64,000 nt of DNA from Streptomyces sp. G-G2 (GCF_030063135.1 NZ_JASISO010000016.1:62001-126000); one strand, 5' to 3'; positions 1 through 8,897 are shown, numbered from the stretch's first letter. The notes: generated by a model not told the origin, from the sequence alone. Numbers and translations: made by a program.

Positions 1-419
1 CGGCGCTGATCGAGGTCGCCCCGCGCCCCGCACCCTCCCAAACGGGTGAGGCCCGGACGGATCTGCACGCCGAGGTGGACGCGCTCTGCGACCGCCTGCG
101 CGACAAGCCGGTCGGCGGCTTCCTGCACGCCATCGTCGCGGCGGCGGCATGGGACTCCGCGATGACGGACCTGCGGCGCCGGTACGTGGAAGACCTGCTG
201 GCACCCTTCCGCACCGCGCTGGCCCCCGCGGGCCTGACCGGCGTGGCACGGGAGGACGCCGTCTCCGCGATCGTCTCGCCCCTGCTGCTCGACGCGCTGC
301 TGCTGGACCGCCCGGCGGCGCGAGAGCGCGCCCACCGCACTGTCGACGCGGTCCTGGACACCCCCCACTGCCTTTTCAGTGCCCCGCGATGGGGCGTCAG
401 GCCTCCGGAGTTGGCATGA
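1..419 (+). CDS. TetR-family regulator, C-terminal part (cut by window edge)
   Basis: The reading frame is open from the first bases of the window to the stop at 417-419, so the start lies outside. The visible ~138 residues are helical and resemble the ligand-binding C-terminal domain of actinobacterial TetR proteins (FLHAIVAAAAWD, then a helix with RRRYVEDLLAPF, then a SAIVSPLLLDALLLDRP segment). The DNA-binding HTH is not in the window, so the family call rests on the C-terminal domain only. It converges on the hydrolase gene at 610-1614, with a terminator between them. Nothing shows what it controls. Confidence 0.6.
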   Translation, partial: ALIEVAPRPAPSQTGEARTDLHAEVDALCDRLRDKPVGGFLHAIVAAAAWDSAMTDLRRRYVEDLLAPFRTALAPAGLTGVAREDAVSAIVSPLLLDALLLDRPAARERAHRTVDAVLDTPHCLFSAPRWGVRPPELA

Positions 420-563
420 CTCTCTCCCCCTGTCGAACGCATGGCGAGGCCCTCCCGTAGGGGGCCAAGAGGCGCTGGGCCGCTGGGCGCGGGCTTCGTC
501 GTCTCCTTGCCGGTCAGCCGCCTCCACCTGCACGGACTAACCCGGTGGGGCCGCGAGCGCGGT

Positions 564-597
564 CGTGCCCGCCCCCGTCGGCGCGGGGGCGGGCACG
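564..597. terminator. bidirectional hairpin terminator
   Basis: A perfect 14-bp stem (564-577 with 584-597, arm CGTGCCCGCCCCCG) closes a 6-nt loop. It lies in the gap between the convergent TetR-like gene and the secreted hydrolase gene. There is no T-run, which is usual for Streptomyces terminators. Confidence 0.75.
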
Positions 598-609
598 CGT
601 GGAACGGTT

Positions 610-1614
610 TCAGGATCCACTGAGGGTCTGGATGGTGCCGGCCGTGCGCAGGGCCTCGTAACGGCTGCCGCCGGGGCGGTGGGTGGCGGTGACCGTGCCG
701 CTCACATCGTCGGCGGCCCAGACGGTGGCGAACTCCTGGAGGACGGCGACGTTGGCGTCCTGGGGTGCCCCGTTGGGCAGGGTGCAGAGCGTGTCGGTGC
801 TGGCGCCCTCGGCGTCGCAGTGCGAGCCCGTGCTGAGCCGGATGCCGAGGAAGTCCCGGTGCACGTCGGTGGTCAGCTCGCGGGTGCCGGAGGCCTGGCC
901 GTTGGCGAGGTAGGGCGGCGAGGAGATGGCGTGCATGGGCAGGTTCGTGGTGTTCAGGCCGTTCAGCGCGTTGGCCATGTTGAGCCCGGTAAAGGAGTTG
1001 ACGGGGTCCAGGAGTACGAGGCCCGAGAGGCGGGCGAACGCCGCCGGGTACTGGGTGCGGAGCCGGTTGGCGACGTAGCTGACGGCCTCTCCGCCTGCGG
1101 AGTGACCGGAGAAGACGAACTTGGCGGGCATCTGGAGGCCGGGCCGGCCGGCCTTGGCCGCGGCATCGGCGAAGCTGCGGCCGAGCTTGTCGTTCGGGTC
1201 GGCGGCCTTGCCGAAGAGGTCGGCGACGTTGTTGAGGAAGGCGGTGTTGTTCCCGATGTTGGAGACCGTACAGCCGAACATGTCGGCGGAGGGCAGCGTG
1301 GGGGCGAAGACGACGAAGCCGGCGGCGGCGTAGCGCCGGGCGATGTCCTCCAGGTGGTCGTTGGCACGGCTGAAGCCGTGCTGGAGCCAGACGGTGCCCT
1401 TGGGCGCGGTGGACGGGAAGTACCAGTCGCCGGAGCGCTTGTAGACCAGGAAGGCGCAGCGGACGTCGACGGTGTTGGAGACCTTCACGACGCCGGTGGG
1501 GGCCTGCTCCGCGGCGGTGGCGGGCGAGAGGGCGGTGAGGGTCGCGGCGGCGGCCAGGGCCGCGGCGAAGAGGGTGCGCGGGAGGGACATGCGTCGGTGC
1601 GAGGTGTCGCTCAT
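610..1614 (-). CDS. secreted alpha/beta hydrolase, chlorophyllase/lipase-like
   Basis: This is a 334-residue exported serine hydrolase. Residues 1-35 form a signal peptide (basic start, long Ala/Leu stretch, cleavage after ATA-A). The mature part has an oxyanion-type WLQHGF (76-81), the strand AGFVVFAPTLP (98-108) and a nucleophile elbow GHSAGG (170-175, Ser172). I chose the start at 1614 because GGGAG lies just upstream and the signal peptide begins there; the open frame runs on to 1797 without a better start. A copy of the shared three-half-site operator lies 69-94 nt upstream (1683-1708). Its fold and the PAG/RGFVVV-type strand recall chlorophyllase-like esterases, but the substrate cannot be read from sequence; a general lipase or esterase is the alternative. 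Confidence 0.75.
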   Translation of the reverse strand: MSDTSHRRMSLPRTLFAAALAAAATLTALSPATAAEQAPTGVVKVSNTVDVRCAFLVYKRSGDWYFPSTAPKGTVWLQHGFSRANDHLEDIARRYAAAGFVVFAPTLPSADMFGCTVSNIGNNTAFLNNVADLFGKAADPNDKLGRSFADAAAKAGRPGLQMPAKFVFSGHSAGGEAVSYVANRLRTQYPAAFARLSGLVLLDPVNSFTGLNMANALNGLNTTNLPMHAISSPPYLANGQASGTRELTTDVHRDFLGIRLSTGSHCDAEGASTDTLCTLPNGAPQDANVAVLQEFATVWAADDVSGTVTATHRPGGSRYEALRTAGTIQTLSGS

Positions 1615-1682
1615 GGGGACTCCCAGGGGGAAGGCCGCGTGGCGTCGCGGCGTCGCCGGGCCGGCCCGGAAGGGGCCGGACT

Positions 1683-1708
1683 GTTTCCACTGTTGGAACT
1701 TTGTTTCT
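1683..1708 (-). promoter_or_regulatory. three-half-site operator (IclR type), copy 1
   Basis: Read on the minus strand the site is AGAAAC, AAA, GTTCC, AACAG, TGGAAAC, the same spacing as the other copies. It precedes the secreted hydrolase gene at 610-1614. Confidence 0.7.
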
Positions 1709-1855
1709 CCAGCGGTCCCATTGGGCCCCAGCGTGGGCACCGCGTCAAGCAGAGCGGCGGTGATTCTTTTACGGTTACGCGGGCCGCTTCGGAGCATGCC
1801 GAAAGCCCCGGCACGCGGGGCGCGGTGACGGGGTCGGCGGGCGGATCAGCGCTGA

Positions 1856-2542
1856 TCAGTCGGGTGCGTGTGCCGGACGGAATCCGGCGAGGACGGGGCG
1901 CACGAGGCGTTCGATCGCGGTACGGCGGGCGGCCCGGTCACCCCGGGGCAGTGCGACGGGTCCGGCGACGGCCGGGAAGAAGGGGGCGAGGGCGGTGTGG
2001 GGCAGCAGCAGGAGAAGGAGGGAGAGGAGGGCGTCGACATCGGCGTCCGCGCGCAGTTCTCCGGCAGCGACCGCCTCCTCGACAAGGGGGCGCAGTCCGG
2101 CGAGGTAGAGGTGCTGGACGGGTTCCAGTACGGCCTGGCGTACGACGGGGTCGATCTCCATGTTGGTGGCGGCGGTCACGCCCCGTTCCAGGGGATGGGT
2201 CTCGAAGTAGGAGACCCAGGCGACGATCGCGTCGACGAGGTACGAGGGGAAGTCCTGGGCGGCGCGGGGCCCGTCGGTACCGGGCGTGGCGCCGCTGTAG
2301 CCGTCGAGCCAGGGCCGCATGGCCTCGAAGATGCGCAGGGAGGTCTGCTCGGCGACGTAGGTGAACAGGTCGAGCTTTCCGGCGAAGTACTGGAAGAGAG
2401 ACCCTTTGGCGACGCCCGCCTGCCGGGCGATGACGTTGAGGCTGCCGGTCGAGTAGCCGTGGGTGCCGAACTCGTCCATCGCGGCGACCAGGATCCGCTC
2501 CCGCCGGTCGGGCGGGAGGTGGGTCCAGGTGGTGGTGGGCAT
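1856..2542 (-). CDS. TetR-family transcriptional regulator
   Basis: A 228-residue repressor-type protein. The N-terminal HTH is clear: RRERILVAAMDEFGTHGYS (13-31) followed by GSLNVIARQAGVAKGSLFQYF (33-53). The rest is a helical ligand-binding domain with a TetR-like SYFETHPLERG segment. A large palindrome sits 18-49 nt upstream of its start (2560-2591), the usual place for autoregulation. The same core sequence recurs twice at 46.9-47.1 kb, so this protein is the best candidate to control the GMC-oxidoreductase operon and the flavin monooxygenase there. The inducer is unknown; a lipid or phytol-derived acid is a guess from the target genes. Confidence 0.88.
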   Translation of the reverse strand: MPTTTWTHLPPDRRERILVAAMDEFGTHGYSTGSLNVIARQAGVAKGSLFQYFAGKLDLFTYVAEQTSLRIFEAMRPWLDGYSGATPGTDGPRAAQDFPSYLVDAIVAWVSYFETHPLERGVTAATNMEIDPVVRQAVLEPVQHLYLAGLRPLVEEAVAAGELRADADVDALLSLLLLLLPHTALAPFFPAVAGPVALPRGDRAARRTAIERLVRPVLAGFRPAHAPD

Positions 2543-2559
2543 GCGCGCTCCCCCGACGT

Positions 2560-2591
2560 ATGACCGGGCGGTCAGGTGACCGCCCGGTCAT
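2560..2591. promoter_or_regulatory. palindromic TetR operator T1
   Basis: The arms ATGACCGGGCGGTCA (2560-2574) and TGACCGCCCGGTCAT (2577-2591) are perfect inverted repeats with 2 nt between them. A TTGACA on the minus strand (2614-2619) lies just upstream and is a likely -35 box for the TetR gene. The half-site core is shared with operator T2; T3 carries a variant. Confidence 0.85.
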
Positions 2592-2646
2592 CGTCGGGGG
2601 CGTGGAGGCGCTCTGTCAACGCAAGGGGCCTGTCAGCGGGATCCGT

Positions 2647-4092
2647 TCAGCGGGCGAGGTAGCGGCCGGCGGGGGCGGCGGTGACGGCTCCGTCGCGGTA
2701 GGCGACCTGGCCGCCGACGATGGTGACCGTGGGCCAACCGCGCAGTTCCTGCCCCTCGAAGGGGCAGTGGTCCTGTCCGGACAGCAGCAGGTCGGCCGTG
2801 ACCGTGCGGACGGCGTCCAGGTCGGCGACGACGATGTCGGCGTCGGCGCCCACCATCAGCGACCCCTTGCCGGTGAGGCCGTAGGCGGCGGCCGGGTTCG
2901 CGGAGAGCAGTTCCGCGACGCGGCGCAGCGGCAGGCCGCGCTTGTGGTGGCCTTCGGAGAGCAGGATCGGATAGAGGAGGGCGGTGCCGCCGAAGCCGGG
3001 CAGCGCGGGCCACAGAGCGTCTCCCTTGGACTCCTCCATGCAGCAGGCGTGGTCGGAGGCGACCCAGTCCACGGTGCCGTCGAGCACGCCCGCCCACAGC
3101 GCGTCGTTGTCGGCTCGGGTGCGGATCGGCGGGTTGACCTTGGCACCGAGGCCGCAGCCGGCGGCGTCCAGGCTCTCGTGGTCCAGGCACAGGTGATGCA
3201 GGGTCACCTCGGTGCGCAGGTCCAGCCCGGGCGAGGCGGCACGGGCGGCGCGGGCCCCGGCGAGGGCGGCGGCACTGGAGAGGTGCAGCAGGTTGACCGG
3301 GCAGCCGGTGGCGCGGGCCAGGGTGGCCGCCTCCGCGATCGCGACCTCCTCGGTCAGGGGCGGGCGGCCGTCGTGGTAGGCGCGCAGGGTCTGGGGGTCG
3401 CCCGAGCGCCGGACCCGGTCGATGAACAGCCTCATCAGCTCGGACTGTTCGCAGTGCAGGGAGAGCGAGACGCGGCCGTGGGGGCGGGCGGCGCCGGCGG
3501 CGGCGACCGCCTCCATGAGCTGGTAAAGGTGACCGAGGTCGTACTCCTCGCCCTCCTCGGCCATCCGGAAGCCTTTGGCGTCCCGGGAGTCGGCGGACAG
3601 GTTGAACCCCTTGTAGAACATGTAGTACTTGAAGGAGCTGACCCCGTGCTTTGCCACGAGGTCGGGTATCTCGCGCACCTGGGCGGTGTCCATCGGGGCG
3701 AGGTGGAAGCCGTAGTCCGTGTGGCTGCGGCCGCCGACCGCCGCGAGGACCTCGGGGAAGATGTCGCTGTAGGCCCCGGTCCGGTTGAGGTAGTGCTCGC
3801 CCGTGCGGAAGTAGGACAGGACGCTCGTCGCGCCGCCGACCAGGGAGGACCGGGTCTCCTCCGCCGCGTCCTGTTCCAGGGAGCGGTAGATGCCGAGATG
3901 GAAGTGCGCGTCGACCGCGCCGGGGAAGACCGCCCGGCCTGAGGCGTCGATGACCTCGGCGGCCTCGGAGGTGTCGATGCGGTCGGCCAAGGCCGCGACC
4001 TTCCCGTCGCGCACGGCAAGATCTGCGGTGATCTCGCCGAGGTGGGGCTGGATGAGCGTGCCGTTCTTGATGAGCAGGTCGTAACGAGACAT
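2647..4092 (-). CDS. dihydropyrimidinase/hydantoinase-type cyclic amidohydrolase (possible imidase)
   Basis: A 481-residue zinc amidohydrolase. All metal-site residues of the D-hydantoinase family are visible: DAHFH (61-65), the lysine that is normally carboxylated (Lys155 in SSFKYYMFY), His213 in SLHCE, His270 in LLHLSS and Asp347 in VASDHACC. Family members open cyclic amides and imides such as hydantoin, dihydrouracil, succinimide and maleimide. The start at 4092 (MSRYDLL) matches the family N-terminus; the longer frame adds an unlikely 81 residues. It is divergent from the CaiB gene and shares operators at 4154-4227. In this setting imide-ring opening of a substituted maleimide is a plausible role; allantoinase or dihydroorotase activity cannot be excluded. 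Confidence 0.85.
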   Translation of the reverse strand: MSRYDLLIKNGTLIQPHLGEITADLAVRDGKVAALADRIDTSEAAEVIDASGRAVFPGAVDAHFHLGIYRSLEQDAAEETRSSLVGGATSVLSYFRTGEHYLNRTGAYSDIFPEVLAAVGGRSHTDYGFHLAPMDTAQVREIPDLVAKHGVSSFKYYMFYKGFNLSADSRDAKGFRMAEEGEEYDLGHLYQLMEAVAAAGAARPHGRVSLSLHCEQSELMRLFIDRVRRSGDPQTLRAYHDGRPPLTEEVAIAEAATLARATGCPVNLLHLSSAAALAGARAARAASPGLDLRTEVTLHHLCLDHESLDAAGCGLGAKVNPPIRTRADNDALWAGVLDGTVDWVASDHACCMEESKGDALWPALPGFGGTALLYPILLSEGHHKRGLPLRRVAELLSANPAAAYGLTGKGSLMVGADADIVVADLDAVRTVTADLLLSGQDHCPFEGQELRGWPTVTIVGGQVAYRDGAVTAAPAGRYLAR

Positions 4093-4153
4093 GACAGGCC
4101 GGGCAGCCGCAGGGGGCGCCGCCCGCACCTCCCTTCCGCACCCGTGGGCTAAC

Positions 4154-4170
4154 GGGAAACACTGTTTCCC
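4154..4170. promoter_or_regulatory. operator palindrome, copy 2 (two half-sites)
   Basis: GGGAAAC, ACT, GTTTCCC is a perfect 7-bp inverted repeat and equals the first two half-sites of the shared operator. The third half-site is not recognisable. It lies 62 nt upstream of the amidohydrolase start. Confidence 0.7.
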
Positions 4171-4201
4171 TTTTTCGTGACGAAGGGTCATGCTAGCTTT
4201 C

Positions 4202-4227
4202 CGGAACAGCGTTTCACAAGGAGAAAC
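4202..4227 (+). promoter_or_regulatory. three-half-site operator, copy 3
   Basis: CGGAAC, AGC, GTTTC, ACAAG, GAGAAAC with the standard spacing, 28 nt before the CaiB start. TAGCTT at 4194-4199 is a possible -10 box directly in front of it. Confidence 0.75.
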
Positions 4228-4255
4228 AGCGATCCGTGAAGGTGCGTGAGCCCCG

Positions 4256-5485
4256 ATGGAGCCTTCCCTCCCCCGCGCAGCCCCGCCGCCTGCTCCGGCT
4301 GCCCTGCGTGGCGTGACCGTGCTGGACTGCGCCACCCTGTTCGCGGGGCCGCTGGCCGCGACGGTCCTCGGCGACTACGGCGCCGACATCATCAAGATCG
4401 AGCACCCGGCCCAACCGGACCCGGCCCGCACCCACGGCCCGTCGAAGGACGGCGAGGGACTGTGGTGGAAGATGCTCGGCCGCAACAAGCACACCGTCAC
4501 CCTGGATTTGAGCCGCCCCGCCGGAGCGGATCTGCTGCTCCGGCTCGCCTCGCAGGCCGACGTACTGATCGAGAACTTCCGGCCGGGCACCCTGGAGCGC
4601 TGGGGGCTCGGCCCGCAGGACCTGCACCGTGCCAACCGCCGGCTGGTCATCGCCCGCGTGACCGGCTTCGGCCAGTACGGGCCCTACGCCCGCAGGCCCG
4701 GCTTCGGCACGCTCGCCGAGTCCATGAGCGGCTTCGCGGCCCTGACGGGCGAGCCGGACGGCCCGCCGACGCTACCGCCCTTCGGGCTGGCCGACGGGGT
4801 GGCCGCGCTGGTCGCCGCCTCGGCCGTACAGACCGCGCTCTACCACCGCGACGTGCACGGCGGGCCGGGGCAGGTGGTCGACCTCGCGATCATCGAACCG
4901 CTGCTGACCCTGCTGGGCCCGCAGCCCACCGCGTACGACCAGCTCGGCACCGTGCCGGCACGCACGGGCAACCGTTCGGTGAACAACGCCCCCCGCAACA
5001 TCTACCCGACCCGGGACGGCGCGTGGGTGGCCGTGAGCACCTCGGCGCAGTCCGTCGCCGAGCGGGTCATGAAGCTCGTCGGGCACCCGGAGGTGACCGC
5101 CGAGCCCTGGTTCGCCGGCGGCGCCGGGCGCGCCGCGCACGCGGACCTGCTCGACGGGCAGGTCGGGGAGTGGATCGCAGCCCGCGACCGGGACACGGTG
5201 ATCGCCGCGTTCGAGGAGGCCGAAGCCGCGATCTCCCCCGTGTACGGCATCGCCGACATCTTCGAGGACCCGCAGTACCGGGCCCTGGACTCGCTGACGA
5301 CCGTGGAGGATCCGGTGCTGGGACCGATCCGGATGCAGAACGTCCTCTTTCGGCTCTCCGCCACGCCCGGCGCCATCCGCTGGACCGGCCGCCCGCACGG
5401 CCGCGACACCCGGGCCGTCTACGCCGCACGGCTCGGCCTGTCGCCGCGCGAGCTGGACGAACTCGCCGCAGACCGTACGATCTGA
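4256..5485 (+). CDS. CaiB/BaiF (class III) CoA-transferase 1
   Basis: This 409-residue protein should move CoA between organic acids. It has the family pattern VLDCATLFAGP near the start, LGDYGADIIKIE (38-49), the block ENFRPGTLERWGL (106-118) and Asp180 in GLADG, the position of the catalytic aspartate (Asp169 in formyl-CoA transferase). The ATG at 4256 lacks a strong ribosome site. It heads a run with the cyclase and MmgE/PrpD genes. A second CaiB gene lies at 16959-18152. Likely substrate here: a dicarboxylic acid such as a substituted maleate, fumarate or mesaconate, by analogy with mesaconyl/citramalyl-CoA pathways; this is inference. Confidence 0.88.
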   Translation: MEPSLPRAAPPPAPAALRGVTVLDCATLFAGPLAATVLGDYGADIIKIEHPAQPDPARTHGPSKDGEGLWWKMLGRNKHTVTLDLSRPAGADLLLRLASQADVLIENFRPGTLERWGLGPQDLHRANRRLVIARVTGFGQYGPYARRPGFGTLAESMSGFAALTGEPDGPPTLPPFGLADGVAALVAASAVQTALYHRDVHGGPGQVVDLAIIEPLLTLLGPQPTAYDQLGTVPARTGNRSVNNAPRNIYPTRDGAWVAVSTSAQSVAERVMKLVGHPEVTAEPWFAGGAGRAAHADLLDGQVGEWIAARDRDTVIAAFEEAEAAISPVYGIADIFEDPQYRALDSLTTVEDPVLGPIRMQNVLFRLSATPGAIRWTGRPHGRDTRAVYAARLGLSPRELDELAADRTI

Positions 5486-5503
5486 CCCCCTCTTGGAGAC
5501 CCC

Positions 5504-6367
5504 ATGAACAGCGTCCACGGGTACCGTAGCGGGCCGCTGTCCCTCGCCGGCGCGCCCGTGATCGACCTCTCCCAGCCGATGCGCCGAGGCATGCCGCAGT
5601 CACCCAACCACCCGCCTTTCCGCATGCTCTTGGAACGCCGCCACGGCGACCACGTACGCGCCGACGGCGGCTCCGCGGCGAACGAGCTGATCGTCACCGG
5701 CGGCCACGTCGGCACCCACGTCGACGCCCTCGCCCACGTCTCACAAGCCGGGCTGCTGCACGGGGACGTCCCGGCGGCCTCGGTGCAGAGCCACGAGGGC
5801 TTCTCCCGGCACGGCATCGAGGAGTTCCCGGCGTACGTGGGCCGGGCGGTCTTCCTCGACGTCGCCGCCGTGCACGGCGTCCCCGTCCTGCCCGCCGGGT
5901 ACGAGATCACCGTCGCCGACCTGGAGAAAGCTCGGGACGCGGCCGGCGTGGACATCGAGGCGGGCGAGGCGCTGCTGCTGGGGACGGGATGGTCCCGGCA
6001 CTGGGCTGACGCGCGCGTCTTCACCGGCCAGGAGGGCGGGGCGCCGGGCCCCGGTCCCGCGGCCGGGGCCTGGATCGCGGAGCGGGGGGTGCGAGTGACC
6101 GGCGGGGAGACCATCGCCTTCGAGCATGTCCCGCCGGGGCGCGGGCACGCCGAACTGCCCGTGCACCGGCTGCTGCTGGTCGAGGCGGGCATCCACATCG
6201 TCGAAACGATGCGGCTCACCGGGCTCACCGAGCCCGCCGGACTCGCCTCGCGGAGGCGGGCGGACTTCCTGCTGATGCTCGCGCCTCTGCCGGTCGTCGG
6301 CGCCACCGGCTCCCCTGTACGCCCGCTCGCCGTCCTGCACGACCACGACAGGGAAGGCCGGGCATGA
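5504..6367 (+). CDS. cyclase-family hydrolase (kynurenine formamidase-like fold)
   Basis: A 287-residue member of the cyclase family (PF04199). The signature GGHVGTHVDALAH (66-78) carries the metal ligands His68, His72 and Asp74 with His78. Known members hydrolyse N-formyl or cyclic amides and isatin. An N-terminal VIDLSQPMRRGMP block (19-31) also fits. It follows the CaiB gene by 18 nt with GGAG before its ATG, and its stop overlaps the next start (ATGA). In this pathway it might deformylate or open a small lactam or imide; the substrate is unknown. Confidence 0.82.
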   Translation: MNSVHGYRSGPLSLAGAPVIDLSQPMRRGMPQSPNHPPFRMLLERRHGDHVRADGGSAANELIVTGGHVGTHVDALAHVSQAGLLHGDVPAASVQSHEGFSRHGIEEFPAYVGRAVFLDVAAVHGVPVLPAGYEITVADLEKARDAAGVDIEAGEALLLGTGWSRHWADARVFTGQEGGAPGPGPAAGAWIAERGVRVTGGETIAFEHVPPGRGHAELPVHRLLLVEAGIHIVETMRLTGLTEPAGLASRRRADFLLMLAPLPVVGATGSPVRPLAVLHDHDREGRA

Positions 6368-7833
6368 GCGGTCAGGGGTACGCGGCGCGCCTGGCCGCCT
6401 TCGCGGCGGCGTGCCGCGCCGACGGAGTACCGCGGGAGATCGCGGCGGACGCTGCCGCGCGCACGCTGGACTGCCTCGGCAACAGTCTGGGGGCGCTCGG
6501 CGCCCACTCCGGTGAGGACGCGGGTGCCTCGCCCCAGGCGGCGGCGCTGGCCCTGGCGCGCGCGGCCGGCGGGGTCGGCGAGGCCACCGCCGTCGGCAGC
6601 GGCCTGCGGATGCCGGCCGACCGGGCCGCCCTGGTCAACGGCACCCTCGCGCACGCCCTCGACTTCGACGACACCCACCTGCCGTCCGTCCTGCACCCCA
6701 CGGCCGCCGTCCTGCCCGCCGCGCTCGCCGCCGCCGAGGCGACCGGAGCAACGGGGGACGCGCTGCTGACCGCGCTCGCGGCGGGCGGCGAGGTGTGCGT
6801 CCGCCTCGGGATGGCCTCCTACGACCCGGAGCTGCGCAACTCGGTGTTCTTCGAGAAGGGCCTGCACGCCACCTCGATCTGCGGCACCGTCGGCGCCGCC
6901 GTGGCCGCGGGCCTGCTGTACGGGCTGACCGCGGCCGAGCTGGCGCACGCCATCGGCATCGCCTGCTCGATGGGCGCCGGGGTGATCGAGGCGAACCGCA
7001 CCGGCGGCAGCGTCAAACGCCTGCACTGCGGGTGGGCGGCCCACTCCGGGGTGTGCGCCGCCCAGTTCGCGGCGGGCGGGGTCACCGGGCCGCCGACCGT
7101 GATCGAAGGCCGCTTCGGATTCCTGACGGCGTTCCTGGACGAGAGGTGGACGGCGCAGCCGCTGCTGGCCGGCCTGGAGGAGATGGGCGCGGCCGGGAAC
7201 TGGCAGTACGCGCGGACCGTGTTCAAGCCGTATCCCTCCAACCACTTCACCCACCCCGGGATCGACTGCGCACTGGCCCTGCGCCGAGCCGGGCTGCGCG
7301 CCGAGGATGTGGCGAGCGCGCAACTCGGAGTGGCCGCGGCGCCCCGGCGCACCATCGGGGAGCCGCACGCCGAGAAGGCGCGCCCCCGTACACCGTACCA
7401 CGCCAAGTTCTCGGGTCCGTACACGGTGGCGGCGGCGCTCCTGTCGGAGACGGCCGCGGACGGCGCCGGCCCGGGGCTGCGGCACGCGGACTTCTCCCCG
7501 GAGGCATTCACCGATCCGCGCCGGCTCGCGCTGGCGGAGCGGGTCGAGGTGGTGGCCGACCCGCAGTGCGACGCGGAGTTCCCACAGGCCTTCAGCGCGG
7601 TACTGCGGGTGCGTACGCACAGCGGCCAGGTGATGCAGTCGCGGGTCACCAGCTCACTGGGCGGCCCGGGCATGCCACTGTCGCGGGCCCAGTTGGCGGG
7701 CAAGTTCCGGCTGAACACGGAGCCGGTGCTCGGAGCAGCCCGCGCGGACGGGGTGGTCGAGGCGGTACGCGCCCTGGGTGGGGCGCCCCGCGGCGCGGCA
7801 GGCGCGCTGCTGGGCCTCACGCGGATCGGATAG
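6364..7833 (+). CDS. MmgE/PrpD family protein (dehydratase/decarboxylase fold)
   Basis: A 489-residue relative of 2-methylcitrate dehydratase and cis-aconitate decarboxylase. Recognisable blocks are LVNGTLAHALDFDDTH (about 97-112), a KGLHATSICGTVGAA segment, GGSVKRLHCGWAAHSG, and FKPYPSNHFTHPGID. It is translationally coupled to the cyclase (ATGA overlap). The family works on branched di- and tricarboxylic acids, so hydration or dehydration of a methyl-substituted maleate or aconitate analogue would fit the neighbouring CoA-transferase and lyases. The reaction itself is not decidable from sequence. It converges on the CitE-like gene with only 32 nt between the stops. Confidence 0.85.
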   Translation: MSGQGYAARLAAFAAACRADGVPREIAADAAARTLDCLGNSLGALGAHSGEDAGASPQAAALALARAAGGVGEATAVGSGLRMPADRAALVNGTLAHALDFDDTHLPSVLHPTAAVLPAALAAAEATGATGDALLTALAAGGEVCVRLGMASYDPELRNSVFFEKGLHATSICGTVGAAVAAGLLYGLTAAELAHAIGIACSMGAGVIEANRTGGSVKRLHCGWAAHSGVCAAQFAAGGVTGPPTVIEGRFGFLTAFLDERWTAQPLLAGLEEMGAAGNWQYARTVFKPYPSNHFTHPGIDCALALRRAGLRAEDVASAQLGVAAAPRRTIGEPHAEKARPRTPYHAKFSGPYTVAAALLSETAADGAGPGLRHADFSPEAFTDPRRLALAERVEVVADPQCDAEFPQAFSAVLRVRTHSGQVMQSRVTSSLGGPGMPLSRAQLAGKFRLNTEPVLGAARADGVVEAVRALGGAPRGAAGALLGLTRIG

Positions 7834-7865
7834 CGGCGGGGCGGGCAGAGCGGCCGGTGGGCCGG

Positions 7866-8777
7866 TCAGCGGCGGGTGGCGAGCACCCGGCGGGCGGCGC
7901 GTACGACCGCCTCGTCCACCATGCGGCCGTCGGGGCCGGTGATGACGCCCGAGCCGTCCCGCACCGCTTCGGCGAAGCGGTCCAGCAGGGTCTGCGCCGC
8001 GGCGACCTCCTCCGGGCCGGGGGTGAAAGCGGCGTGCACCGTGCCCAGTTGGCGCGGGTGGACACAGGACCTGGAGCGGTAGCCGAGCCCGCGCAGGGCC
8101 CGGGTGGTGCGGGCGAGGGCGTCGAGGTCGGTGAAGTCGGTGCTGACCGGCCCGACCGGGGGCAGCAGTCCGGCAGCGGCCGAGGCGAGGAGGAGGTCCA
8201 TGCGGATGGCGACCAGGGCCGCACCAGCCGCCGCGCCGTCCGGGTCCGTCACATCGGGTCCCTCGATGCCGAGTTCGGCGCACAGGTCGGCCTCGCCGAG
8301 CTGAAGGTGGCGCACCCGGGGCGCCCGCGCGATCTGCCGTACGTCGAGGACCGCCGAGGCTGTCTCCAGCAGCGGTGCGAGGGCGAAGGTGCCCGGGGCG
8401 AGCCCGTGCCGCTCCTCGGCGGCGGTCAGGGTCTCGTGCTGGGCGGCGATGTCGGCATCGGAGCACTTGGCGAGGCAGAAGCCCGTCACCCGGGGCGCTG
8501 CGAGCAGGGCGCTCTCCGCACGCCCCCGCTCCCCCGGGTTGACGCGGATCCAGATCTCCGGGGTACCGCGCGGGACATCGGCGTGGTCGTCGAGGCCGGT
8601 GAGCCAGGCGCGCACCAGCTCCCGCGCCCGCTGCTTGCCCGAGGCAGGGACGGCGTCCTCCAGGTCCACGATCAGGGCGTCGGCGCCGCGCCCGAGGGCC
8701 TTGGCGAGCATCTCGGGGCGGTCGCCGGGGACGTAGAGGTAGGAGCGGGGCACGGGGGCGAGCTGGTTCGCGGTCAT
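7866..8777 (-). CDS. CitE-like CoA-ester lyase (HpcH/HpaI aldolase family)
   Basis: A 303-residue TIM-barrel lyase of the citrate lyase beta / malyl-CoA lyase type. Visible motifs are SYLYVPGDRPEM (12-23), ADALIVDLEDAVP (32-44), WIRVN, and the metal-site region LAPLLETASAV and HLQLGEADLCAELG. The start at 8777 is preceded by GGAGA; the longer frame to 8900 is not needed by the family. Relatives cleave malyl-, citramalyl- or methylmalyl-CoA into acetyl-, propionyl-CoA and glyoxylate or pyruvate. It would be a natural last step for the product of the CoA-transferase and hydratase genes nearby. It has its own operator copy at 8872-8897. Confidence 0.85.
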   Translation of the reverse strand: MTANQLAPVPRSYLYVPGDRPEMLAKALGRGADALIVDLEDAVPASGKQRARELVRAWLTGLDDHADVPRGTPEIWIRVNPGERGRAESALLAAPRVTGFCLAKCSDADIAAQHETLTAAEERHGLAPGTFALAPLLETASAVLDVRQIARAPRVRHLQLGEADLCAELGIEGPDVTDPDGAAAGAALVAIRMDLLLASAAAGLLPPVGPVSTDFTDLDALARTTRALRGLGYRSRSCVHPRQLGTVHAAFTPGPEEVAAAQTLLDRFAEAVRDGSGVITGPDGRMVDEAVVRAARRVLATRR

Positions 8778-8871
8778 GGCGCGGTTCTCCGATTCGCTGA
8801 GGACGCGGCCCGGTCGGGGAGTTGGGCGGCTTCCCACCCTAGGAGCGCGGGCAGGCCGGGTCAATGGATTC

Positions 8872-8897
8872 GTTTCGCTGTGGGATCCGCCGTTTCG
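8872..8897 (-). promoter_or_regulatory. three-half-site operator, copy 4
   Basis: On the minus strand: CGAAAC, GGC, GGATC, CCACA, GCGAAAC. Standard spacing with GGATC in place of GTTYC. It lies 95-120 nt upstream of the CitE-like gene. Confidence 0.6.

Noticed and set aside
9..48. Start of a separate gene at GTG 75
   Set aside because: The same frame is open to the window edge and the domain is clearly incomplete, so the real start lies upstream.
565..2364. Long plus-strand open frame opposite the secreted hydrolase and TetR genes
   Set aside because: Gly/Arg/Ala-rich shadow of the minus-strand genes, which have clear families and third-position GC.
7834..7865. Terminator between convergent MmgE/PrpD and CitE-like genes
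   Set aside because: The GGCCGG repeats there give only a short weak stem.
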